Below are positions 8,698 to 17,517 of a stretch of 64,000 bases of DNA, one piece after another. The stretch covers positions 179,242 through 243,241 of the forward strand of contig JADJPY010000002.1 of assembly GCA_016713005.1 (NCBI GenBank). The letters are read 5' to 3'. The notes beneath the pieces were generated by a model. The model was given only the letters and a program-made list of their open reading frames with translations, ran no database searches and was not told the origin of the DNA. Every line of letters begins with the position of its first letter. Positions within the stretch are counted from its first letter, which is position 1. The translations under genes and the position numbers were made by a program. This stretch comes from Ramlibacter sp. Its GTDB lineage: Bacteria; Pseudomonadota; Gammaproteobacteria; Burkholderiales; Burkholderiaceae_C.

Positions 8698-10557
8698 ATG
8701 GCTTTACTGCAGATATCGGAACCCGGGCAATCGCTGGACCCGCACCAGCGCCGCATTGCGGTGGGCATCGACCTGGGCACCACACATTCCCTGGTGGCGG
8801 CGGTGCGCAACGGTGTGTCCGAATGCCTGCCCGACGCGCAGGGCCGCGTCATCCTGCCCTCGGTGGTGCGCTACCTGGAGGGCGGAGGCCGGCAGATCGG
8901 CCACGACGCGATGGATGCCGTGGCCACCGATCCCGAGAACACGGTCGCCTCGGTCAAGCGGTTCATGGGCCGCGGCCTGGCCGACATTGCCAACCGCGAC
9001 AAGCTGCCCTGGCGCTTTGTCGAAAAGCCGGGCATGGTCGCGCTGGACACCCGCGCGGGCGAGAAGTCACCGGTGGAAATCAGCGCCGAGATCCTGGCCA
9101 CGTTGCGCCACCGGGCGGAGGACACGTTCGGGGATGACCTGTACGGCGCTGTCGTGACCGTTCCGGCGTACTTCGACGATGCCCAGCGCCAGGCGACCAA
9201 GGACGCCGCGCAGCTGGCTGGCATCCACGTGCTGCGACTGATCAGCGAACCCACGGCCGCGGCCATCGCCTACGGGCTGGACAACGCCAGTGAAGGCATC
9301 TATGCGGTGTACGACCTGGGTGGCGGCACGTTTGACATCTCGATCCTGCGGCTGACCCGGGGTGTGTTTGAAGTCATGGCCACAGGCGGAGATTCCGCAC
9401 TGGGCGGCGACGACTACGACCGGGCGCTCGCCGACTGGATGCTGGGTCAATCCGGTCTGGAACTGACGACTGCCGCCGACAAGGCGGCGATCAAGGTTGC
9501 CGCGCGCTCTGCCAAGGAGCAACTGTCTGCTATTGAAATGGTAGCGGTCCAGGTCCAGCTGGCGGGGGCTACAGCCCGTTTTTCCATAAAAAGAAGCGAT
9601 CTGGAGGCCGTTACGGCCGATTTGACCGCCCGCACGCTTGCCGCCGTGCGAAAGGCCCTGCGCGATGCGCGTCTGCGTCCCGACGACGTGCAGGGCGTGG
9701 TGCTTGTGGGGGGCTCCACCCGCATGCCCCAGGTGCGACGCTCAGTCGCCGACTTGTTTGGACGTGAACCTCTGACCAACCTCAACCCGGATGAAGTGGT
9801 GGCACTGGGCGCGGCCATCCAGGCCAACCAGCTGGCTGGCAACAACACGGCGGGCGACCTGCTGCTGCTGGACGTGATCCCGCTCTCGCTGGGCATCGAG
9901 ACCATGGGCGGGCTGGTGGAGCGCATCGTGCACCGCAACGAAACCATTCCCACAGCCAAGGCGCAGGACTTCACCACCTACAAGGATGGCCAGACTGCGC
10001 TGGCGCTGCATGTGGTGCAGGGTGAGCGCGACCTGGTGGCGGACTGCCGTAGTCTCGCGCGCTTCGAGTTGCGCGGCATTCCACCCATGGCCGCGGGTGC
10101 GGCGCGCATCCGCGTCACCTTCACCGTCGACGCCGACGGGCTTCTGGGCGTCAGCGCCAAAGAGCAGGGCAGCGGCGTGGAGGCGCGGATTGACGTCAAG
10201 CCGTCTTACGGACTGGGTGACGAGCAGATCGCCCGGATGTTGCAGGAGAGCTTCCAGACCGCCGCCGACGACATGAAGGCCCGCGCGCTGGTGGAGGCCA
10301 GGGTGGATGCAGACCGCATGTTGCTGGCCACGCAAAGCGCGCTCGACGCCGATGGCGACTTGCTCTCCGCTGCCCAACGCCAGGAGATCGAAGCGCTGAT
10401 GGCGCAGTTGCGCTCCACCGTGGCCGCCAGCCAGGACGCGGCTGCCATCGAGTCCGCCACCACGGCACTGGCCAGGGGCACCGAGTCATTCGCCGCAGAA
10501 CGCATGAATCACGGCATCCAGAAGGCGCTGGCCGGAAAGAACGTGGAACACATCTGA
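8698..10557 (+). CDS. hscA: Fe-S assembly Hsp70 chaperone HscA
   Basis: 619 residues. A specialised Hsp70 that releases clusters from IscU with HscB. Hsp70 signatures are GIDLGTTHSLVA, VYDLGGGTFDISIL and VLVGGSTRMPQV, and the linker/substrate-binding region follows from about residue 385. It starts 4 bases after hscB and ends TGATG, sharing one base with fdx. A notable insertion lies in lobe II: codons about 278-296 are formed by one copy of a 57-nt dispersed repeat (9528-9584), reading in frame as part of a helical stretch of the ATPase domain. The frame is otherwise uninterrupted. Confidence 0.95.
   Translation: MALLQISEPGQSLDPHQRRIAVGIDLGTTHSLVAAVRNGVSECLPDAQGRVILPSVVRYLEGGGRQIGHDAMDAVATDPENTVASVKRFMGRGLADIANRDKLPWRFVEKPGMVALDTRAGEKSPVEISAEILATLRHRAEDTFGDDLYGAVVTVPAYFDDAQRQATKDAAQLAGIHVLRLISEPTAAAIAYGLDNASEGIYAVYDLGGGTFDISILRLTRGVFEVMATGGDSALGGDDYDRALADWMLGQSGLELTTAADKAAIKVAARSAKEQLSAIEMVAVQVQLAGATARFSIKRSDLEAVTADLTARTLAAVRKALRDARLRPDDVQGVVLVGGSTRMPQVRRSVADLFGREPLTNLNPDEVVALGAAIQANQLAGNNTAGDLLLLDVIPLSLGIETMGGLVERIVHRNETIPTAKAQDFTTYKDGQTALALHVVQGERDLVADCRSLARFELRGIPPMAAGAARIRVTFTVDADGLLGVSAKEQGSGVEARIDVKPSYGLGDEQIARMLQESFQTAADDMKARALVEARVDADRMLLATQSALDADGDLLSAAQRQEIEALMAQLRSTVAASQDAAAIESATTALARGTESFAAERMNHGIQKALAGKNVEHI
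9528..9584 (+). repeat. 57-nt dispersed repeat, copy B, inside hscA
   Basis: Begins TGCTATTG, has GTAGCGG at repeat positions 14-20, GCGGGGGCTACAGCCCG at 35-51 and a T5 run at 52-56. It aligns without gaps to the five other copies in the window. GCTAT (positions 2-6) can pair with GTAGC (14-18) across a 7-base loop. At 19 codons exactly it keeps the hscA frame open. Confidence 0.8.
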
Positions 10558-10895
10558 TGCCCATCATCAAAATCCTGCCCCATCCCGAGTACTGCCCCGC
10601 GGGCGCGGAAGTCACGGCCCCCGCCGGCACCTCGATCTGCGAGGCGCTGCTGGACAACCACATCAACATCGAGCACGCCTGCGACCTGAGTTGCGCCTGC
10701 ACCACCTGCCACGTGATCGTGCGCGTCGGTTTCAACTCCCTCAACGAGATGGACGAGAACGAGGAAGACCTGCTGGACCGCGCCTGGGGCCTGGAGCCGA
10801 ACTCGCGCCTGAGTTGCCAGGCGATCCTGGCCCAGAAGGACGTGACGGTGGAAATCCCCAAGTACTCGATCAACCACGCCAAGGAAAATCACTAG
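10557..10895 (+). CDS. fdx: ISC-type [2Fe-2S] ferredoxin
   Basis: 112 residues. The adrenodoxin-type ferredoxin of the isc operon, thought to give electrons for cluster assembly. The cluster cysteines follow C-x5-C-x2-C in HACDLSCACTTCHV (residues 42, 48 and 51) with the fourth in RLSCQAIL near 87. The acidic helix NEMDENEEDLL is the usual partner-binding face. It shares one base with the hscA stop. Its TAG is followed immediately by the ATG of dnaQ; the iscX gene found here in many gamma-proteobacteria is absent. Confidence 0.95.
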   Translation: MPIIKILPHPEYCPAGAEVTAPAGTSICEALLDNHINIEHACDLSCACTTCHVIVRVGFNSLNEMDENEEDLLDRAWGLEPNSRLSCQAILAQKDVTVEIPKYSINHAKENH

Positions 10896-11609
10896 ATGCG
10901 CCAGATCGTCCTGGATACCGAAACCACCGGCCTGTCCGCCGAGGGCGGCGACCGCATCATCGAGATCGGCTGTGTGGAGCTGGTGGCGCGCAAGCTCACC
11001 GGCAGCAACAAGCACTTCTACCTGAACCCCGGGCGCGACAGCCACGAGGACGCGCTCAAGGTGCACGGCATCAGCAACGAGTTCCTGCGCGACAAGCCAA
11101 AGTTCGAGGCCGTCGCCGACGAACTGCTGGAGTACCTGCGCGACGCCGAAGTCATCATCCACAACGCGGCGTTTGACGTGGGGTTCCTGAACAAGGAACT
11201 CGAGCTCATCGGGCGGCCGCCGTTTGCGCGCCATGTGGGCAGCGTCACCGACACGCTGCTCATGGCCAAGGAAATGTACCCTGGCAAGCGCAACAGCCTG
11301 GATGCGTTGTGCGACCGCCTGGGCGTGGACAATTCCGGCCGCACGCTGCACGGCGCGCTGCTGGACGCCGAGCTGCTGGCCGATGTGTACATCAACCTCA
11401 CGCGGGGGCAGGACCCGCTGCTGATTGAGGCCGCGGCCACGCCCGGTGCGGCCAGCGTGCAGGAGCGGGTGGACCTCAGCGGCTTCGAGCTGCCGGTGCT
11501 GCCTGCCAGCGAGCAGGAAACCGCCGCCCACGAGGCCGCCCTGGCACAGCTGGACAAGGCCAGCGCCGGCAAGACGCTGTGGCGTATTGCCGCCGGCGCT
11601 GTGGCATAA
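10896..11609 (+). CDS. dnaQ: DNA polymerase III epsilon subunit (3'-5' proofreading exonuclease)
   Basis: 237 residues, DEDDh exonuclease. Exo I is VLDTETTGL, Exo II is HNAAFDVGFLN, and Exo III is in HGALLDAELL, giving the catalytic D-E-D-D with the histidine. The C-terminal 50 residues (alanine rich, ending TLWRIAAGAVA) correspond to the segment that binds the alpha subunit. It directly abuts fdx with no spacer, so it is probably expressed in part from the isc transcript. A tRNA gene begins 25 bases downstream. Confidence 0.95.
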   Translation: MRQIVLDTETTGLSAEGGDRIIEIGCVELVARKLTGSNKHFYLNPGRDSHEDALKVHGISNEFLRDKPKFEAVADELLEYLRDAEVIIHNAAFDVGFLNKELELIGRPPFARHVGSVTDTLLMAKEMYPGKRNSLDALCDRLGVDNSGRTLHGALLDAELLADVYINLTRGQDPLLIEAAATPGAASVQERVDLSGFELPVLPASEQETAAHEAALAQLDKASAGKTLWRIAAGAVA

Positions 11610-11634
11610 TCATGGGCTGTCCACAGGGGACAAC

Positions 11635-11709
11635 GGGTGATTAGCTCAGCGGTAGAGCACTGCCTTCACACGGCAGGGGTCGCAGGTTCAAACCCTGCAT
11701 CACCCACCA
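11635..11709 (+). tRNA. tRNA-Val (anticodon CAC)
   Basis: A complete 75-nt tRNA with CCA encoded. The acceptor arms GGGTGAT (11635-11641) and ATCACCC (11699-11705) pair fully. The D arm is GCTCAGCGGTAGAGC. The anticodon stem CTGCC/GGCAG encloses TTCACAC, giving anticodon CAC that reads GTG valine codons. The T arm has GGTTCAAACC. It lies between dnaQ and a hydrolase gene. Confidence 0.97.
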
Positions 11710-11771
11710 TCGTGTCCCCTCTCTTTTCCTCCTCTTCCTCCCCGCTTCCCCGCCTGTTTTCCTGCAGACCT

Positions 11772-12854
11772 GTGTCACGCGTGGCCGGTCTGCTGCTGGC
11801 CGCGTGCTCATGGCTGGGCGGTGTGCCGGTCCAGGCCCAGCCCCAGTCCAACCTTCAGGAAATGGCCTCGCGTCATGCGCCACAGCAATGGCAAGCGGTG
11901 CGCAAATTCCCGTCGGTGCGCGTGTTCACCGTTGGCGATGGCCCGAGCCGGGTCTATGTCTTCATGCCGGATTCACCGGACGCCCGAGGCCTGCCGCTGG
12001 TACTGTTCCACCATGGCTGGATGGGCATGAACCCCCGCAACTTTGGTGGCCTGATCGACCTGATGGTGCGCCGCGGTGCGGTCGTCTTCTACCCCGTCTA
12101 CCAGGACGGCGAGGACACACCCCCGCAGGCGGTCAGCGAACAGGCCGCCCAGGCCAATGCGCTGGCGCTTCGCGACGTGCAACAGCATTTCCCCGGCCTC
12201 GTGGACACGACGAAGACACTGTACTGGGGCTTCTCGATGGGGGCGGGGATCTCACTCAATCTGGCGCTGGAGCCGCAACGGCACGGCCTTCCGGCGCCAC
12301 GCGCGCTGCTGCTGGTGGCGCCCGGCGACGCACCGCACGTGGCCACGGGCGAGCGCGCAGCCAGCATCCTGCCCCGCGTGGAGCGTTTGCCGCGCAACCT
12401 GCCCACCCTGATCGTGACCGGTGCGGCCGACACCGCGATAGGCGTTCCGACCGCCAGGGCGCTGGCGGCGCGGTTGTGCCATTTGTCGCCATCGCGCCGC
12501 AACCTTCTGCTCTTCCCATCGGACACGGACGGTGAGTCCCGCATCACCGCGGGCCATGGTTCGCCGGGGGCGCCGGACAGCCGCTACGATTTCCCGGACG
12601 CACGCGCCACGGTAGGCCCGCTGATCGCCGGGCGGGAGGACTTCGAGGCCTCGACTTCGCTGAACCTGCTGGATTTCTATGGCTACTGGCGAGTCACCAT
12701 GCGCCTGCTGGACCATGTGGACGGGGGACGCTTTCCCGCCGAATTGTTCAGCCGCACCGACGCGGAGAACCGCTTTCTCGGCCTGTGGCCGTCTGGCCGG
12801 CCCTATGCCCAGGCACAGATCGAGGACCCCTGCCGCAAGAAGCCCCGGCGCTAG
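11772..12854 (+). CDS. Secreted alpha/beta hydrolase
   Basis: About 360 residues. From the GTG at 11772 the protein begins VSRVAGLLLAACSWLGG and reaches a cleavage-like VQA-QPQ, a convincing signal peptide. Longer in-frame starts overlap the tRNA and are rejected; GTG 11712 is a second choice. The fold signatures are LVLFHHGWMGMN (oxyanion region), the nucleophile elbow GFSMGAG near residue 155, and later LPTLIVTGAADTAIG around the acid residue. The substrate is unknown; an esterase or dienelactone-hydrolase-like role is possible. It converges on the SGNH gene, whose stop overlaps its own at a CTAG. Confidence 0.75.
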   Translation: MSRVAGLLLAACSWLGGVPVQAQPQSNLQEMASRHAPQQWQAVRKFPSVRVFTVGDGPSRVYVFMPDSPDARGLPLVLFHHGWMGMNPRNFGGLIDLMVRRGAVVFYPVYQDGEDTPPQAVSEQAAQANALALRDVQQHFPGLVDTTKTLYWGFSMGAGISLNLALEPQRHGLPAPRALLLVAPGDAPHVATGERAASILPRVERLPRNLPTLIVTGAADTAIGVPTARALAARLCHLSPSRRNLLLFPSDTDGESRITAGHGSPGAPDSRYDFPDARATVGPLIAGREDFEASTSLNLLDFYGYWRVTMRLLDHVDGGRFPAELFSRTDAENRFLGLWPSGRPYAQAQIEDPCRKKPRR

Positions 12855-13921
12855 CGGGCCGGACTGCGGCTGGCTTCCAGCCAGCTGCGCACGGGTGGCA
12901 ACAGCAGCAAGCCACCGTCGTCGGTCACATGGATGCCATCGTCACCACGCAGGCGCACCAGCCGGCCGCGCTCGGTCCGCAGGTATTGTTCATAGGTACC
13001 ACTGGCGTATCCCAGCGACGGATTCGGGTCCAGCCAGGTGGCGGTGGGGTAGCGCGACAGCACCGCGCGCGTGAGCTCGTTCATGCGTGACATCTTGCGT
13101 GCGAAGGGCGCGTCGCGCATCACCGGCATGCCGATCCACAGCACGCGCACCTGCTCGCGCGTGACCATGTCCATGTAGCCGGTGAGCCGCGCGGTGTAGA
13201 ACGCATCCCACTCCGGTGTGCCGAACTTCAGTACCTGTTTGCCGACCTGAACGTTCTGCGCGTCGTTGGCGCCCATGGAGCAGATCACCAGCTGCGGCTT
13301 TTCGCGGCCCACCATCTGGGGGTATTGCACCAGCCAGTCAAACACCTCCGGACGGCTCAGTCCCGTGCCTGAGCGGTAGGCTCGGATCAGGCGCACCTGC
13401 TTGTCCGCTGACAGGCCACGTGTAAGCGCCGGGGCCAGGCCCACCGCCATCATCGAGTCCCCAGCCAGAACCACACGCAACGGGTCACCTGGCGCAGCGC
13501 CAGCCGATGCCGCAGGTGCCGGTGACGATGCAACGGCTGTCGGCACCGAAGCAGGGGCGTTGGGTGCCTGCGAAGCTGTCGCGGCAGAAACCACCGTCTG
13601 CGGCGTTGATGCAACCGGTGCAGCTGCCACCGGCGCCGCCACGGCGGAAGGGATTGCCACGGACAACCCGGAGGCCGGCGCGAACCAGGCCGCCCATTCG
13701 TCTTTGGCCCGCAGGGCATGCTGGCGTGCGCGGTCGATGCCCGTGGCCTGCACGGCGTTGTGCCACGACGTGGCGGCCGGTACCGCTCTCTCCCGCAGCA
13801 GACCCACCTCCAGCCGCTGCGCCCAGACGGAAAGGCCCTCGGCCTCCAGCAGCAGCGCGGCGAGGACCGCCCCGAATACGGCGAGCGCCATGCGGCCAAC
13901 AGTGTGAAATCGACGGACCAT
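12851..13921 (-). CDS. SGNH/GDSL hydrolase-family protein, AlgJ/DUF459-like
   Basis: 356 residues from the ATG at 13921. The start is followed by a hydrophobic anchor (MALAVFGAVLAALLLEAEG, residues 11-29), a long alanine/proline-rich spacer to about residue 165, and then an SGNH domain: VVLAGDSMMAVGLAP (block I with the serine), SMGANDAQ (block III asparagine) and DGIHVTDDGG (the aspartate-histidine pair). This arrangement is periplasmic. It is two bases downstream of an MBOAT gene in the same direction, so the pair most likely O-acetylates an exported polysaccharide, as AlgI/AlgJ do for alginate. Which polymer is unknown. Confidence 0.8.
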   Translation of the reverse strand: MVRRFHTVGRMALAVFGAVLAALLLEAEGLSVWAQRLEVGLLRERAVPAATSWHNAVQATGIDRARQHALRAKDEWAAWFAPASGLSVAIPSAVAAPVAAAPVASTPQTVVSAATASQAPNAPASVPTAVASSPAPAASAGAAPGDPLRVVLAGDSMMAVGLAPALTRGLSADKQVRLIRAYRSGTGLSRPEVFDWLVQYPQMVGREKPQLVICSMGANDAQNVQVGKQVLKFGTPEWDAFYTARLTGYMDMVTREQVRVLWIGMPVMRDAPFARKMSRMNELTRAVLSRYPTATWLDPNPSLGYASGTYEQYLRTERGRLVRLRGDDGIHVTDDGGLLLLPPVRSWLEASRSPAR

Positions 13922-13923
13922 GT

Positions 13924-15339
13924 TCAAAACTGGAAATAGATGAACGGTGCGGGTGCGCTCGGACCGAGCACTTCGACCGCCGTGAGCGCCAGTGCAAACA
14001 GCGAGCCCAGCACCAGCGGGTGAAGCCGGATCGCGCCCAGATGCAGGCGCAGGTGCATGCGCCGCGGCAGGTACTGCAGCCCGATGCCCGCCAGCACGCA
14101 CAGCACCATGCCCGGTGCCAGGTCCGCCTGCCAGACGCCTTGAACCAGTTGGGACAACACCGCCACCGCGCGGTCAAAGCCTTCGGCCCGGAAGAACACC
14201 CAGCCAAAGCAGACCGCATGGAAGAGCAGCACGCGCGACGCGATGCCCCAGGCCAGCCCCTGGCGCCAGAGTCCACCCCCGCGCGCAGCCCAGAAGCGCT
14301 CCCACTCGCGGTGCACGGCCAGCATCAGGCCGTGCCAGCCGCCCCACACCACAAAGGTCCACGCCGCGCCGTGCCACAGCCCGCCCAGCAGCATGGTCGC
14401 CATCAGGTTGAGCTGGGTGCGCACATGGCCGTGGCGCGAACCACCCAGCGGGATGTACAGGTACTCGCGCAGCCAGGTGGACAACGAGATGTGCCAGCGC
14501 CGCCAGAACTCCTGTGGCGAGGCGGCCTGGTAGGGCGCGTTGAAGTTGTCCGGGAACCGGTAACCCAGCAGCAGGGCGCAACCGATCGCGATGTCGGTGT
14601 ACCCCGAAAAATCACAATAGATCTGCGCCGCGTAGCCGTAGATGGCCAGCAGCACCTGGCTGGCGCTGAAGCCGGCCGGGTTGGCAAACACGTCGTCCAC
14701 CAGCAGCGTCGCCAGCGAATTGGCGATCACGACTTTCTTGAACAGGCCGGCGGCGATGAGGAGCAGGGCGCGGCCGGTCTGGATGCGCGACGGGTCCGGC
14801 GCCTTCGCCAGTTGAGGAAGGAATGTTGACGCACGCAGGATGGGGCCTGCGATCAGCTGGGGGAAGAACGCGACGTACAGCAGCACATCCGCCAGTTCCA
14901 GCTTGTGGCGCAACTTGCCGCGCCATGTGTCCATCATCAGCGAGATGGCGTGGAACGTCATGAACGAGATGCCCAGCGGCAGCACCGGCGACTGTACTTT
15001 GAGCTCAAGCCGCAGGCCCAGGCCGGCCGCCAGCTCCACGAGGTTTTGCAGCAGGAACGCGGTGTACTTGTACCAACCCAGCAGACCCAGGCAGGCCACG
15101 ATGCCCAGCGTGAGCCACAGTCGCGGGCGAACGCCCCGCTGGATGCCCCTGGCGGCGATCCAGCCGATCAGGGAGACAAGGGCCAGCAAAGGCACGAAGT
15201 GCCAGTCCCAAAAGCCGTAGAAGCCGTAGCTCAGCACCAGCAGCACGAGCTTGTGCGCCTGCAGGTGGCGCACCGTGCCCCATGCCAGAACCAGTGCGAT
15301 CAGGAAAAAGAGACCGTATTCGACGGTAGGAAACAACAT
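13924..15339 (-). CDS. MBOAT-family membrane O-acyltransferase (AlgI-like)
   Basis: 471 residues with about ten or more hydrophobic segments. Hallmarks of AlgI-type MBOAT proteins are YCDFSGYTDIAIG, FWRRWHISLSTWLREYLYIP (the first key histidine region) and GGLWHGAAWTFVVWG, whose histidine is the proposed catalytic residue. Such proteins move acyl groups from the cytoplasm to a periplasmic acceptor. The downstream SGNH gene starts two bases after the stop, forming a two-gene unit. A promoter is expected in the 110 bases between this gene and the start of the amidohydrolase at 15450, but I see no distinctive motif. Confidence 0.9.
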   Translation of the reverse strand: MLFPTVEYGLFFLIALVLAWGTVRHLQAHKLVLLVLSYGFYGFWDWHFVPLLALVSLIGWIAARGIQRGVRPRLWLTLGIVACLGLLGWYKYTAFLLQNLVELAAGLGLRLELKVQSPVLPLGISFMTFHAISLMMDTWRGKLRHKLELADVLLYVAFFPQLIAGPILRASTFLPQLAKAPDPSRIQTGRALLLIAAGLFKKVVIANSLATLLVDDVFANPAGFSASQVLLAIYGYAAQIYCDFSGYTDIAIGCALLLGYRFPDNFNAPYQAASPQEFWRRWHISLSTWLREYLYIPLGGSRHGHVRTQLNLMATMLLGGLWHGAAWTFVVWGGWHGLMLAVHREWERFWAARGGGLWRQGLAWGIASRVLLFHAVCFGWVFFRAEGFDRAVAVLSQLVQGVWQADLAPGMVLCVLAGIGLQYLPRRMHLRLHLGAIRLHPLVLGSLFALALTAVEVLGPSAPAPFIYFQF

Positions 15340-15449
15340 TCGGTGGGTATTCTATTCAGCGCGCACCTGCACCCTTCGGCCGGATGCGCGATGCGGGCGC
15401 TTTGCCCTGACGGCATTCACTGGTGCCCCACTGGACTAAACTGGCCTGC

Positions 15450-16292
15450 ATGCAGATGGTGACCTCGATTGATGGCCGCACGCCGCTGGTGCTGGACTCG
15501 CCGCACAGCGGTACGCATTACCCCGCGGATTTCCGCCACGCCTGCGCGCTGCCCACGCTGCGCCGGGCGGAAGACACCCATGTGGAGAAGCTCTATGCCT
15601 TTGCGCCAGCACTGGGCGTGGCCTGGGTGGAAGCGCATTTCCCGCGCAGCTACCTGGACGTGAACCGCGACACCACCGAAGTCGATACCACCCTCCTGGA
15701 CGGCCCCTGGCCGCACCCGGTGGCCACCGACCCGGTGGTGCTGTCCAAGGTGCGCCTGGGCAAGGGGCTGGTGTGGCGCTGCACCGACGACGGCGTGCCC
15801 ATCTACGACCGGCTGTTGGGCGTGCAGGAGGTGCAATCGCGCATCGACACCTGCTGGCAGCCCTACCACGCGGCGGTGGCACACGCCATTGACGCGGCGC
15901 ATGGGCGACACGGCTACAGCATCCACATCAACTGCCACTCGATGCCCGCCATCGCGTCCAGCCACGCCACCGAGTTCCCCGGTCTGGCCCACGCCGACTT
16001 TGTGGTGGGCAACCGGGACGACACCACCTCCAGCGCCGCGCTGGCGCAGGCGCTGGCGCAGCAACTGCGCACGCGCGGCCATTCCGTCTGGCTGAACCAT
16101 CCCTACAAGGGCGTTGAGCTGGTGCGCCGCCATGGCCGGCCGGCGCAGCACCGCCACAGCCTCCAACTGGAAATCAACAGGCGGCTCTACATGGACGAGC
16201 AGACACTGGAGCTGAATGACGGCTTCGCGCCGCTGCAGGACACCCTGCGCGACATGGTGCAGTGGCTGCTGGAACAGGATCCGAGGCCATGA
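15450..16292 (+). CDS. hutG: N-formylglutamate amidohydrolase family protein
   Basis: About 280 residues from ATG 15450 (an ATG nine codons upstream is also in frame). The family hydrolyses N-formylglutamate to glutamate and formate at the end of one histidine degradation route. Signatures are LVLDSPHSGTHYP at the N-terminus, DVNRDTTEVD, INCHSMPAI and LQLEINRRLYMD, which carry the presumed zinc-binding and catalytic residues. No other hut gene is near, so involvement in histidine catabolism is uncertain. The next gene starts 57 bases downstream. Confidence 0.88.
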   Translation: MQMVTSIDGRTPLVLDSPHSGTHYPADFRHACALPTLRRAEDTHVEKLYAFAPALGVAWVEAHFPRSYLDVNRDTTEVDTTLLDGPWPHPVATDPVVLSKVRLGKGLVWRCTDDGVPIYDRLLGVQEVQSRIDTCWQPYHAAVAHAIDAAHGRHGYSIHINCHSMPAIASSHATEFPGLAHADFVVGNRDDTTSSAALAQALAQQLRTRGHSVWLNHPYKGVELVRRHGRPAQHRHSLQLEINRRLYMDEQTLELNDGFAPLQDTLRDMVQWLLEQDPRP

Positions 16293-16349
16293 GCGCCGCC
16301 CGGCCGGCCAAAGGCGCTCGCACCGCAGTGCGCCGCACGAAGGTATTCA

Positions 16350-17477
16350 GTGATTGAGCGGGTGGACGCGGTGGTGGTGGGGGCCGGCGTTGTCGGCCTC
16401 GCGGTGGCGCGCGCGCTGGCGCTGGCCGGGCGCGAAGTGATCGTGCTGGAGCAGGCCAACGCCATCGGCACGGGCGTCAGTTCGCGCAACAGCGAGGTCA
16501 TCCACGCCGGGCTCTACTACCCCACGGGTTCGCTCAAGGCCCGCCTGTGCGTCGCCGGGCGGGAGCAACTCTATGACTACTGTCGCGAGCACGGCGTGGG
16601 CCATCAGGCCTGCGGCAAGCTGGTGGTGGCCACCGATGAAACCCAGCATGACAAGCTGGAAGCCATCGCCCAGCGCGCCCAGGCCAATGGCGTGCCGGTC
16701 CAGCGTCTCACCGCAGCCGAAGCCGTGGCGATGGAGCCGCAATTGCACTGCACGGCCGCACTGCTGTCGCCCGCCACGGGCATCGTGGACAGCCACGGCC
16801 TGATGCTGGCCCTGCAGGGTGACCTGGAGCGCGCCGGCGGCATGGTGGCACTGGGCTCGCGCCTGGAGCAGGCTTCAGTTTTGGAGTCAAAAAGGCTGCT
16901 GGCCCGCGTGGAATCTGCCGATGGTGCTATCGAAATCGAAGCGTCCACCCTCGTCAATGCCGCCGGCCTGTACGCCTGCCACGTGGCGCGCCGCATCCGG
17001 GGGCTGGACGCGGCGCATATCCCGCAGCCCAGCTGGGGCAAGGGCTGCTACTTCACCCTCAGCGGGCGTTCGCCGTTCTCGCGCCTCATCTACCCGGTGC
17101 CGCCCGCGCATTCGCTGGGGACGCACCTCACGCTGGACCTGGGTGGCCAGGCCAAGTTCGGCCCCGACTACGAGTGGCTCAGCGTGGACGACCCCGACGA
17201 CATCGACTACACGGTGGACCCGGCGCGCGCCACGGGCTTTTACAGCGACGTGCGCCGCTACTGGCCCGGCCTGCCCGACGGTGCGCTGGCGCCCGGCTAC
17301 AGCGGCGTGCGGCCCAAGATCCACCGCCCCGACGAGCCCATGCCCGACTGGCGCATCGACGGCCCCGCGCAGCATGGCGTGGCCGGGCTGGTCAACCTGC
17401 TGGGCGTGGAGTCGCCCGGGCTCACCAGCTGCCTGGCGATAGGCGATCACGTGCGCGATTTGCTATCAAATCAGTAG
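16350..17477 (+). CDS. lhgO: FAD-dependent oxidoreductase, LhgO-like (L-2-hydroxyglutarate dehydrogenase family)
   Basis: 375 residues from a GTG start. The N-terminal dinucleotide-binding motif VVVGAGVVGLAVARALA and the SSRNSEVIHAGLYYPTGS stretch (histidine near the flavin) match the D-amino-acid-oxidase-like LhgO/L2HGDH group that oxidises L-2-hydroxyglutarate to 2-oxoglutarate. The C-terminus has the flavin-binding GVESPGLTSCLAIG. Two 57-nt repeats touch the gene: one in reverse orientation inside it (16887-16943) and one at its 3' end that supplies the last codons and stop (17461-17517). Substrate assignment rests on family resemblance. Confidence 0.85.
   Translation: MIERVDAVVVGAGVVGLAVARALALAGREVIVLEQANAIGTGVSSRNSEVIHAGLYYPTGSLKARLCVAGREQLYDYCREHGVGHQACGKLVVATDETQHDKLEAIAQRAQANGVPVQRLTAAEAVAMEPQLHCTAALLSPATGIVDSHGLMLALQGDLERAGGMVALGSRLEQASVLESKRLLARVESADGAIEIEASTLVNAAGLYACHVARRIRGLDAAHIPQPSWGKGCYFTLSGRSPFSRLIYPVPPAHSLGTHLTLDLGGQAKFGPDYEWLSVDDPDDIDYTVDPARATGFYSDVRRYWPGLPDGALAPGYSGVRPKIHRPDEPMPDWRIDGPAQHGVAGLVNLLGVESPGLTSCLAIGDHVRDLLSNQ
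16887..16943 (-). repeat. 57-nt dispersed repeat, copy E, inside the LhgO-like gene
   Basis: Read on the minus strand it begins CGCTTCGATT, has ATAGCAC at repeat positions 14-20, GCGGGCCAGCAGCC at 37-50 and a T5 run at 51-55. It is the most diverged copy but aligns with the others over 57 positions with no gap. It lies in the middle of the coding sequence and preserves the frame. Confidence 0.65.
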
Positions 17478-17517
17478 TGGGTCAGCAAGCACCCATGAGG
17501 CTTACAGGCCGTTTTTG
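17461..17517 (+). repeat. 57-nt dispersed repeat, copy F, spanning two convergent stop codons
   Basis: Begins TGCTATCAAATCAGTAGTGG and ends GGCTTACAGGCCGTTTTTG. The lhgO-like stop TAG (17475-17477) and the pyrD stop (complement of 17502-17504) both lie inside it, so the element encodes the final residues of both proteins. It also contains TGGGT/ACCCA around an 8-base loop and ends in a T run, so it may work as a shared terminator. Confidence 0.75.

Noticed and set aside
11637..11771. In-frame start of the secreted hydrolase inside the tRNA
   Set aside because: The first 25 codons are the tRNA gene itself; the signal peptide begins later at GTG 11772.
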